A stretch of 7,659 nucleotides of DNA, from NCBI GenBank assembly GCA_035628035.1, contig DASPKS010000151.1:1-7659 (forward strand), in the 5' to 3' direction. This DNA is from DASPKS01 sp035628035. GTDB taxonomy: Bacteria; Bacteroidota; Rhodothermia; Rhodothermales; Rubricoccaceae. Of this stretch, positions 1 through 5,753 are shown piece by piece. Position numbers and translations under genes: made by a program. How positions within the stretch are numbered: position 1 is the stretch's first letter; every line of letters begins with the position of its first letter. The notes below the pieces were generated by a model. The model was not told where the DNA came from. It did no database searches and was given only the letters and a program-made list of their open reading frames with translations.

Positions 1-207
1 ACGGCCCAGGTCGAGCACGAGGCGACGACGTCAAAGGTAGGCGAGGACCAGATCTTCTACTGCAACCAGCGCGGCATCAGCGAGGAGGACGCCATCAAGC
101 TGATCGTCAACGGCTTCTGCAAGGAGATCCTCGCCAAGCTCCCGATGGAGTTCGCCGTCGAGGCGCAGAAGCTGCTCTCCGTCCAGCTCGAAGGCTCCGT
201 TGGATGA
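1..207 (+). CDS. sufB: SufB, Fe-S cluster scaffold subunit (C-terminal 68 residues, start outside window)
   Basis: This is the 3' end of sufB, open from the first base of the window and ending at TGA 205-207. SufB is the scaffold subunit of the cytosolic SufBCD complex on which Fe-S clusters are built. The visible 68 residues are highly typical: VEHEATTSK at residues 4-12, FYCNQRGISEEDA at 19-31, VNGFCKEI at 36-43, EFAVEAQKLL at 51-60 and a terminal SVG. By family knowledge, the EHE triplet (residues 5-7 here) matches the Glu-His-Glu region of E. coli SufB implicated in cluster assembly. The stop lies 94 bp before sufC, a wide gap for this operon. The related SufD downstream carries the matching FYC-x-x-RGI segment, as expected for paralogues. 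The identity is close to certain; only the N-terminal part is missing. Confidence 0.97.
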   Translation, partial: TAQVEHEATTSKVGEDQIFYCNQRGISEEDAIKLIVNGFCKEILAKLPMEFAVEAQKLLSVQLEGSVG

Positions 208-244
208 GAACGGGTGAACGAGAGAAGGGGAGAGCGGGTAAATG
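206..244 (+). repeat. Imperfect 15-bp direct repeat in the sufB-sufC spacer
   Basis: GAGAACGGGTGAACG (206-220) and GAGAGCGGGTAAATG (230-244) agree at 12 of 15 positions, and all three differences are transitions. The first copy overlaps the sufB stop codon. The second ends in an ATG that is in frame with sufC but is not the likely start. No function is known; it could be a short tandem duplication or part of a larger dispersed intergenic element. Confidence 0.5.
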
Positions 245-286
245 CTCCCTCCCCCTTCCCCCTCTCCCCCATTCTCCCTTTCATTC
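216..286 (+). repeat. Imperfect inverted repeat with purine and pyrimidine arms, sufB-sufC spacer
   Basis: The left arm at 216-234 is almost all purine (core GAGAAGGGGAGAG, 222-234). The right arm at 262-286 is almost all pyrimidine (core CTCTCCCCCATTCTC, 262-276). GGGGAGAG at 227-234 pairs perfectly with CTCTCCCC at 262-269, and the pairing resumes after a two-base bulge. The 27-nt loop contains a C/T-rich tract. There is no T-run after the stem, so it is not a standard intrinsic terminator. It could be an mRNA processing or stability hairpin that sets the sufB:sufC ratio, or a copy of a dispersed intergenic repeat. The pairing is seen directly; the role is inference. Confidence 0.5.
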
Positions 287-301
287 CGAAGACGCACACG
301 A

Positions 302-1060
302 ATGCTGACCATCGACAACCTCCACGTCCGGGTCGAGGACCACGAGATCCTCAAGGGCCTCAGCCTGGACGTGAACCCCGGCGAGGTCCACGCCATCATG
401 GGCCCGAACGGCTCGGGCAAGAGCACGCTCGCCGGCGTGCTCGCCGGGAAGGAGGACTACGAGATCACCGAGGGCACCCTCCGCTTCAAGGGGCAGGACC
501 TGACCGAGATGGAGCCCGAGGAGCGCGCCCGCGAGGGGCTCTTCCTCGCGTTCCAGTACCCCATCGAGCTGCCGGGCGTCTCGACGATGCAGTTCCTCAA
601 GACGGCCGTCAACTCCGTACGGAAGCACCGGGGCGAGGCCGAGCTCAACGTGGCCGAGTTCCTCCGGCTCATGCGCGAGAAGGCGGCCCTGGTGAACCTC
701 GACCCGCGACTCATGCAGCGCGCGGTGAACGAGGGGTTTTCGGGCGGCGAAAAGAAGCGCGCCGAGATCTTCCAGATGGCGCTCCTCGACCCCACGCTCG
801 CCATCCTCGACGAGACCGACTCCGGCCTCGACATCGACGCCCTCCGCATCGTGGCCGACGGCGTGAATGGGCTCCGCTCGCCCGAGCGGTCGTTCGTCGT
901 CATCACGCACTACCAGCGCCTCCTCAACTACATCGTGCCCGACGTGGTGCACGTCCTCGTGGACGGCCGGATCGTCCGCACGGGTGGGCCGGAGCTCGCG
1001 CTGGAGCTGGAGGAGAAAGGGTACGACTGGATCAAGCAGCACGCGGCCGTCGAGGCCTGA
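302..1060 (+). CDS. sufC: SufC, ABC-type ATPase of the SufBCD complex
   Basis: SufC is the ATPase of the cytosolic SufBCD scaffold; ATP binding and hydrolysis drive rearrangement of SufB-SufD during cluster assembly. The 252-residue product has every ABC ATPase motif: Walker A GPNGSGKST (34-42), Q-loop in FQYP (Q85), signature FSGGEKKR (146-153), Walker B ending in D170 with catalytic E171, D-loop SGLD (174-177) and switch H203 in ITHYQR. The wording DETDSGLD is characteristic of SufC and separates it from transporter ATPases. The ATG at 302 gives MLTIDNLHV, the usual SufC beginning. An in-frame ATG at 242 would add 20 Pro/Ser-rich residues encoded by the spacer repeat and is rejected. No good ribosome binding site precedes the start. 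sufD begins 3 bp after the stop, so the two are probably co-translated. Confidence 0.97.
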   Translation: MLTIDNLHVRVEDHEILKGLSLDVNPGEVHAIMGPNGSGKSTLAGVLAGKEDYEITEGTLRFKGQDLTEMEPEERAREGLFLAFQYPIELPGVSTMQFLKTAVNSVRKHRGEAELNVAEFLRLMREKAALVNLDPRLMQRAVNEGFSGGEKKRAEIFQMALLDPTLAILDETDSGLDIDALRIVADGVNGLRSPERSFVVITHYQRLLNYIVPDVVHVLVDGRIVRTGGPELALELEEKGYDWIKQHAAVEA

Positions 1061-1063
1061 GGG

Positions 1064-2377
1064 ATGGCGCGCACGACTCCTGAGACTCACCCCCTCGCCC
1101 ACCGCCTGGAGGACGCGTTCGCGGCCAGCTTCCAAGGAGACGGCGCGCCCGGCGCCTTCGCCGCGCTCCGTCGGCGCGCGATGGAGGCCTTCGTCGCCGA
1201 GGGCTTCCCGACGCCGCGCCGCGAGGCGTGGAAGTACACCGACCTCCGCCGCACCCTCCGAAGCGACTACGCGCTGCAGCCCGCCGCGCCTGCCCTCTCG
1301 GTGGCCGACCTCGACGCGCTGGACCTCCCCGGCCTCGACGCCTCCAGGCTCGTCGTCGCGGATGGGCACTTCGTAGAGGCGCTCGCCGACCTGAGCGGGC
1401 TGCCGGAAGGGGTGATGGTGTCGAGCCTCCGCGGGGCGCTGGCTTCCGGCCAGCCCATCGCCCTCGCGCACTTCGCGCACGTCGCCGCCGTCGAGGGCGA
1501 GCCCTTCGCCGCCCTCAACACGGCCTTCGACCTCGACGGGTTTTTTGTGCACGTCCCGGATGGAACCGTCGTCGAGCGGCCGATCCACATTGTCCACCTC
1601 ACCACGACGGACGAGCCCGCATTCGTGCAGAGCCGGCACCTCGTGGTCGTAGGCGACCGCGCGCAGGTGACGCTGGTGGAGACCCACGCCACGCGCGGCA
1701 CGGCCGGGTTTGGCAACCACCTCACCGAGTGGGTCGTCGGTGAGGAGGCTGTCGTGGACCACGTCCGCGTGCAGGGAGAGGGCGACGACGCGTCCGGCGT
1801 GAATGCGGTCGCCGTTCAGCAGGGTGGCGCCTCGACTTTCCGCACGCTCACGTTCACCTTCGGCGGCCACCTCCTCCGCAACGAGGTGCAGGCCCGCCAC
1901 GAGGGCGAGCGGTGCGCGACGGCCATCGGGGGGCTCTACGTCCTCCGCGGCGGGCAGCACCTCGACACCCACACCCTCCTCGACCACGCCGCGCCGAACG
2001 GTACCTCCGACGAGCTCTTCAAGGGGATCGTCTTCGACCACGCGACCGGCGTGTTCAACGGGAAGGTGCTCGTCCGCCGCGCCGCCCAGGGGACCAACGC
2101 GTACCAGCAGAGCCAGGGCGTCGTCCTCTCCGACGACGCCCGCCACTTCTCGAAGCCGGAGCTGGAGATCTACGCCGACGACGTGAAGTGCTCGCACGGC
2201 TCCACCACCGGCGCCATCGACGCCGAGGCGCTGTTCTACTGCCGTGCCCGGGGGATCAGTGAGGCCGTGGCCACAGCGCTCCTGCTCTACGCCTTCGCGC
2301 ACGACGTCGTCGAGCGCGTGCCGCTGCCTGCCCTCCGCGACTGGCTCGACCGGCGCATCGAGGCGCGGCTGAAGTAA
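1064..2377 (+). CDS. sufD: SufD, Fe-S cluster assembly scaffold subunit
   Basis: SufD is the SufB paralogue that pairs with SufB and SufC and is linked to iron entry into the scaffold. The product has 437 residues, near the usual size. An N-terminal helical part ends in the family motif PRREAWKYTDL (51-61). A beta-helix core follows, and then the conserved C-terminal segment with DDVKCSHGSTTG (372-383) and FYCRARGIS (391-399). C376 and H378 match E. coli SufD C358 and H360, the residues at the SufB-SufD interface. The ATG at 1064 lies 3 bp after the sufC stop, with GAGG eight bases upstream as a possible ribosome binding site. C393 is at a place where SufD proteins, as I recall them, usually have Leu (FYLRSRGI) and SufB has Cys. 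The open antisense frame over this gene is a GC shadow. Confidence 0.96.
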   Translation: MARTTPETHPLAHRLEDAFAASFQGDGAPGAFAALRRRAMEAFVAEGFPTPRREAWKYTDLRRTLRSDYALQPAAPALSVADLDALDLPGLDASRLVVADGHFVEALADLSGLPEGVMVSSLRGALASGQPIALAHFAHVAAVEGEPFAALNTAFDLDGFFVHVPDGTVVERPIHIVHLTTTDEPAFVQSRHLVVVGDRAQVTLVETHATRGTAGFGNHLTEWVVGEEAVVDHVRVQGEGDDASGVNAVAVQQGGASTFRTLTFTFGGHLLRNEVQARHEGERCATAIGGLYVLRGGQHLDTHTLLDHAAPNGTSDELFKGIVFDHATGVFNGKVLVRRAAQGTNAYQQSQGVVLSDDARHFSKPELEIYADDVKCSHGSTTGAIDAEALFYCRARGISEAVATALLLYAFAHDVVERVPLPALRDWLDRRIEARLK

Positions 2378-2432
2378 GGCGGGACACCGCGCGCCCGCGC
2401 GTCGTATCAGCGGCGGAAAACCCGCTCGCCCC

Positions 2433-2786
2433 ATGAAGCGCGACTTCCTCTTTCAGGGCCGTGACCAGGACCTCACCCCGCTGGAGGAGGACCTCGTCGA
2501 GGTGATGAAGACGATCTACGACCCGGAGATCCCCGTGCCCATCTGGGACCTCGGGCTCATCTACGGCTGGGACATCGAGGAGACCCCCGAGGGCGCCGAC
2601 GTCACGATCCGCATGACGCTGACGGCGCCGAACTGCCCGGCCGCCGAGAGCCTCCCGGCCGAGGTCGAGCAGGGCGCCAACGCGCTCGACGGCGTGCGCA
2701 CCGCCCGCGTCGAGATCGTCTTCATCCCGTCGTACTCGATGGAGATGATGACGGAGGAGGCGAAGCTCACGCTCGGCCTCCTCTGA
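2433..2786 (+). CDS. sufT: SufT-like DUF59/MIP18-family Fe-S assembly accessory protein
   Basis: This small cytosolic protein of 117 residues is a single DUF59 (MIP18) domain. SUF-linked members (SufT type) help mature Fe-S proteins, probably by carrying or transferring clusters, but the exact biochemistry is unsettled. Visible landmarks are TIYDPEIPV (27-35), DLGLIYGW (39-46) and LTAPNCPAAE (63-72) with the family's conserved Cys at C68. The C-terminal EMMTEEAKLTLGLL (104-117) is typical of the SUF-associated subgroup. That subgroup usually has a DPPW-like element just before this tail; here the same place reads IPSY (98-101). The gene sits 55 bp after sufD and 2 bp before sufS. The first ATG gives a normal-length domain, with no clear ribosome binding site. 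Other DUF59 branches (PaaD, Mrp-associated) fit less well given the SUF context. Confidence 0.9.
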   Translation: MKRDFLFQGRDQDLTPLEEDLVEVMKTIYDPEIPVPIWDLGLIYGWDIEETPEGADVTIRMTLTAPNCPAAESLPAEVEQGANALDGVRTARVEIVFIPSYSMEMMTEEAKLTLGLL

Positions 2787-2788
2787 AG

Positions 2789-4060
2789 GTGATCCCGCTC
2801 CCCCTCCCGCCCTCCGAGGTCCCGCCGCTCGACAAGCCCGAGCGGCCGTGCTACCTCGACTCGGCGGCGACCTCGCTCAAGCCGCGCGCGGTGATCGAGC
2901 GCCTCGTGCGGTTCTACGAGGAGGAGAATGCGCCGGTGCACCGGGGAGTGTACGCGCTCAGCCAGCAGGCCACCGACCTCTACGAGGCCGCTCGCCGGAC
3001 CGTCGCGGCGTTCGTCGGCGCCGATCCGGAAGGGCTGTTGTTCACGAAGGGAACGACTGAGGGGCTCAACCTCGTCGCCCGCGCGTGGGGCGACGAACGC
3101 CTCAAGCCCGGCGACGAGATCCTCGCCTCCGCCCAGGCCCACCACTCCGACTTCCTCCCCTGGCAGGAGGCCGCCCGCCGCACGGGTGCCACCCTCCGCC
3201 TGATGCCGCTCGCCGCCGACGGCACGGTGGACGTCGCGGGCGCGGTCGACCTCGTCCACGAGAAGACCCGCCTCGTCGCGATGGCGCACGTCTCGAACGT
3301 CCTCGGCGTCGAGAATCCCGTACGCGAGATATTCGCGGCGGCCAAAGAGGTCGGCGCCTTCACCGTGCTCGACGGCGCGCAGAGCGTCCCGACGCGGCCA
3401 GTGGACGTAAATGATCTCCACTGCGACGCACTCGCCTTCTCGGCGCACAAGATGCTGGGCCCCACCGGCATCGGCGCGCTGGCCGTGCGGCCGGCGCGGC
3501 TGGCGGAGATGGTGGCGTTCCAGGTGGGTGGTGGAATGATCGAGCGCGTGGCCGTCGAGGGCTCGACGTACCTCAGCGGCTACGCGCGCTACGAGGCGGG
3601 CACGCCGAACGCCGGCGGCGCCGTCGGCTTCGCGGCCGCGTGCGACTACCTGAACACCCTCGAATACGAAGGGCACACCGGCATGGCGGCCGTCGCCGCC
3701 TACGAGCGCGCGTGGGGCGCGCGAGCGATCGAGCAGGTGCGCGCCATCGAAGGCGTGCGGCTCATCGGGCCGCCGCCGGGACGCGAGGCTGAAGGAGGCA
3801 TCGTCACCCTCCAAATGGAGGGCGTGCACCCACATGACCTCGCGGTGCTCCTCGACACCCAGGGCGTGATGGTGCGCGCCGGGCACCACTGCACGATGCC
3901 GCTCCACGCGCACCTCTCCGGCGGCGGCGCGTACCCCGACACCTCGCTCCGCGCAAGCGCGTACGTCTACAACCCGTTCGAGGACGCCGACCGGTTGGCG
4001 GAGGCGCTCCGCTTCGCGCGGTCCGCGCTCCTGCGGCGCCGCCGCGTCGTCGCCGGCTGA
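2789..4060 (+). CDS. sufS: SufS, group II cysteine desulfurase
   Basis: SufS is a pyridoxal-phosphate enzyme that converts L-cysteine to L-alanine and holds the sulfur as a persulfide for SufBCD. The 423-residue product carries YLDSAATS (22-29), HRGVYALS (51-58), H118 that stacks on PLP, D195 and Q198 in VLDGAQS, and the PLP lysine K221 in SAHKMLGPTGIG. The persulfide cysteine is C368 in RAGHHCTMP, and substrate arginine R388 is in LRASAYVYN. These match E. coli H123, D200, Q203, K226, C364 and R379. The GTG start, 2 bp after the sufT stop, is the only one that leaves the normal N-terminus, so coupling is likely. The loop after the first His pair reads HHSDFLPW rather than the common HHANIVPW. 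No sufE or sufU follows, so the sulfur acceptor must be encoded elsewhere. Confidence 0.96.
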   Translation: MIPLPLPPSEVPPLDKPERPCYLDSAATSLKPRAVIERLVRFYEEENAPVHRGVYALSQQATDLYEAARRTVAAFVGADPEGLLFTKGTTEGLNLVARAWGDERLKPGDEILASAQAHHSDFLPWQEAARRTGATLRLMPLAADGTVDVAGAVDLVHEKTRLVAMAHVSNVLGVENPVREIFAAAKEVGAFTVLDGAQSVPTRPVDVNDLHCDALAFSAHKMLGPTGIGALAVRPARLAEMVAFQVGGGMIERVAVEGSTYLSGYARYEAGTPNAGGAVGFAAACDYLNTLEYEGHTGMAAVAAYERAWGARAIEQVRAIEGVRLIGPPPGREAEGGIVTLQMEGVHPHDLAVLLDTQGVMVRAGHHCTMPLHAHLSGGGAYPDTSLRASAYVYNPFEDADRLAEALRFARSALLRRRRVVAG

Positions 4061-4066
4061 ACGGTG

Positions 4067-4105
4067 TCCCGAACCGGGATTCGGTCGAAAACGGGGCCGT
4101 TCGGG
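4067..4105 (+). repeat. Overlapping inverted repeats just after sufS
   Basis: CCCGAAC at 4068-4074 can pair with three downstream partners. TCCCG/CGGGA gives 4067-4071 with 4075-4079. CCGAA/TTCGG gives 4069-4073 with 4080-4084. CCCGAAC/GTTCGGG gives 4068-4074 with 4099-4105. The structures exclude one another. They begin 7 bp after the sufS stop, where the operon could end, but no T-run follows, so an intrinsic terminator is not shown. The rest of the spacer to 4247 holds no gene I can support; its base composition is less G/C-biased than the coding regions, and I recognise no promoter in it. Confidence 0.4.
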
Positions 4106-4247
4106 TGGAGGCGTCCGTTCAAACACGCGCCGAGAAGCGCACGCGCGGGTTACGCGGCCGGAAAATGAAGGGGCCTTTCGGGCGGTGGCACGCACTTGGT
4201 CAAACCTCGCGCATTCAACCCGGCCCCACCCAGCCCCTCCGCGCCCG

Positions 4248-4697
4248 ATGGCGTCCCTTCCTTCCCTCCCCCGCCTCGACACCCCGATGGACCTCGCCGA
4301 GCGCGCCCTCCGCAAGCCCTCCTCCACGATCTGGCTCCACCACGTCTGCGTCGTCACGCGGCACTTCGACGCGGCGCTCGCCTTCTACGTGGGCACGCTG
4401 GGGCTGACGCTGCGGACGGTCGAGGCGCACCCGGTCTTTCCCTCGCGCCTCCGCGCCCGCCTCGTCGACGCCGAGGGGCGCGACGTGCTCGAGCTCCTCG
4501 AAGCGGGGACCGACGCTGCGCCCGACGCGCCGCACCGCGTGGACCAGCTCGGCTTCTGCCTTCCCCTCCGCTCGTGGCAGGTCCTCCGGGCCCGCCTCGA
4601 CGCGCAGGAGGTCCCCTACCAGCTCACGGCCGGGTGCCTCTTCCTCGAAGACGCCGACGGCATCCGCCTCCGCGTGGAGCCGCTCGGGAGCTGCTAG
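4248..4697 (+). CDS. VOC-fold (glyoxalase / dioxygenase superfamily) protein, substrate unknown
   Basis: The product is a small cytosolic protein of about 149 residues with one VOC unit pair. It has IWLHHVCVV (28-36), AALAFYVGTLGLTLR (42-56), DVLELLEA (79-86), VDQLGFCLPL (98-107) and a closing DADGIRLRVEPLG (135-147). The superfamily includes glyoxalase I, methylmalonyl-CoA epimerase, extradiol dioxygenases and fosfomycin/bleomycin resistance proteins. Expected metal-ligand places read H32, E82, Q100 and E144, so the third, often His, is Gln here. The start is uncertain. ATG 4248 is chosen because the codons after it keep the G/C-rich third position. ATG 4287 also leaves the whole domain intact, while GTG 4185 adds codons with poor third-base bias and is unlikely. 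The stop is 6 bp from that of the convergent TPM gene. I cannot name a substrate. Confidence 0.8.
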   Translation: MASLPSLPRLDTPMDLAERALRKPSSTIWLHHVCVVTRHFDAALAFYVGTLGLTLRTVEAHPVFPSRLRARLVDAEGRDVLELLEAGTDAAPDAPHRVDQLGFCLPLRSWQVLRARLDAQEVPYQLTAGCLFLEDADGIRLRVEPLGSC

Positions 4698-4703
4698 CCC
4701 CCG

Positions 4704-5753
4704 TCACCAGCTCCCGGAGGCGCCGCCGCCGCCGGACGAGCCGCCGCCCCCGCTGAAGCTCGACGAGCTGAACGAGCTGGAAGAGCTCGACGAGGAGCTG
4801 CCTGACGAGCCGCTGCTCCAGGACGACGAAGAGGACGCCGGCGCCGGGGTGCCGTCGTACCAGTACCCGCGCCCGCCCCAGAGCTCGATGTAGACCCGCT
4901 TGCCCTGCTGACGCGCCCGCTGCTTCTGCTTCTCGATGCGCGCCTGCCGCCGGCGGAATCGCTGCCACACCATCGATTGGCGGATCAGTAGCTCGGCGAA
5001 GACCACGACGAGGAGCCAGCCCCCGAACCCGAGCAGAAAAGGCAGCGGCACCGCTGGCGTTCCCATCACGATTTCGCCCTGGTGGCTGAGCGTCCGCAGC
5101 GCGAAGCCGGTGAACAGCCCGCCCAGGACGGCGCGCCAGCCGAACGCCCACCGACGCGCGCCCACCCACAGCCCGCCGGACTTGACAACGTACCCGCGCC
5201 CGAGCGCGAGGGCGAGCCAGAGCGCGAGCAGCGACAGCGCGGTGAGCACGTAGTCGCCCACGCCGAGCGCGCGGACGCCCGAGTAGGCCACCCCGTCGAA
5301 CCGTACGCCTTCGACCTCGGCGAGGATGGCGCGCGTGCCCTCGGTGACGCCCGCATCGAAGTCGCCCCGGCGGAAGGCGGGCACGATGACGTGGCGGATG
5401 ATCCGTCCGGCCTCGGCGTCGGTCAGGGCATCTTCTACCCCATAGCCCACCTCGATGCGGAGCTCCCGGTCGTCGCGGGCGACAAGGAGGAGGACACCGT
5501 TGTCGCGGTCGGACCGGCCGAGCCCGAACTCGTTGAACACGCGCGCCGCGTACGGCTCGATGGCCTCGCCGCCGAGCCAGGGGACGGTGAGCACGGCTAC
5601 CTGGTTCGTCGTCGCCGTCTCGTGGGCCTCCAGGAGCGCCGTCAGCGTCGCCTCCGTCTCCGGGCGGAGGATCTCGGCGCTGTCCGTCACGCGGCCCTTG
5701 AGGATGGATGTCGGCTGCGCAGCGAGGAGCGCCGCGAGGAGGAGCGCGCGCAT
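4704..5753 (-). CDS. YgcG-like TPM-domain membrane protein with Ser/Gly-rich tail (COG1512 type)
   Basis: The 349-residue product starts with a short hydrophobic signal segment (MRALLLAALLAAQ). A TPM domain follows at about residues 20-145, with VTDSAEIL (22-29), NQVAVLTVPWL (50-60), GLGRSDRDNGVLLLVA (77-92), RIEVGYGVEDALTD (99-112) and IVPAFRRGDFDAGV (123-136). Hydrophobic segments lie at about 166-184 and 237-256, and a basic stretch (264-286) follows. The tail is rich in Ser and ends in SGGGGSSGGGGASGSW (334-349), a hallmark of this family. The TPM domain probably sits outside the membrane. Family roles are loosely defined: plant TLP18.3 is a phosphatase linked to photosystem II repair, and bacterial function is mostly unknown. 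The ATG at 5753-5751 overlaps the upstream TPM gene stop as TGATG. The frame stays open upstream but overlaps that gene, so the longer start is rejected. Confidence 0.88.
   Translation of the reverse strand: MRALLLAALLAAQPTSILKGRVTDSAEILRPETEATLTALLEAHETATTNQVAVLTVPWLGGEAIEPYAARVFNEFGLGRSDRDNGVLLLVARDDRELRIEVGYGVEDALTDAEAGRIIRHVIVPAFRRGDFDAGVTEGTRAILAEVEGVRFDGVAYSGVRALGVGDYVLTALSLLALWLALALGRGYVVKSGGLWVGARRWAFGWRAVLGGLFTGFALRTLSHQGEIVMGTPAVPLPFLLGFGGWLLVVVFAELLIRQSMVWQRFRRRQARIEKQKQRARQQGKRVYIELWGGRGYWYDGTPAPASSSSSWSSGSSGSSSSSSSSSFSSSSFSGGGGSSGGGGASGSW
4707..4835 (-). repeat. Serine-rich low-complexity tract ending in the poly-Gly motif
   Basis: These 43 codons hold 27 Ser, including a run of nine (residues 319-327), and two runs of four Gly. 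The Ser codons are mixed (TCC, TCT, TCG, TCA, AGC). That mix argues for selection on the protein sequence and against recent trinucleotide slippage. The GC-rich strand also contains recurring AGCTCG/GAGCTC units that can fold locally, close to the convergent stop codons. Confidence 0.6.

Noticed and set aside
32..65. Minus-strand TACCTTTG (39-32), matching the Bacteroidota -7 promoter consensus, with TTG at 65-63
   Set aside because: It lies in conserved sufB coding sequence (SKVG codons), the spacing to TTG is too long, and no minus-strand gene follows, so it is most likely chance.
242..301. Longer sufC start at ATG 242
   Set aside because: The 20 added residues are encoded by the spacer's C/T tract, and SufC proteins normally begin at the MLTI-like position.
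281..2434. A 717-codon open frame on the minus strand across sufC and sufD
   Set aside because: It lies antisense to two certain genes and shows no domain pattern. Long antisense frames are expected at this GC content with G/C-ending codons.
2561..4357. A 598-codon minus-strand open frame across the SufT-like gene, sufS and the following spacer
   Set aside because: It is antisense to well-identified genes, low in recognisable protein features and rich in Arg/Gly/Ala, as expected of a GC shadow.
4719..4733. CCG-type trinucleotide repeat as a possible microsatellite
   Set aside because: It encodes the Gly run of the family-typical YgcG tail and is short, so it is explained by the protein.
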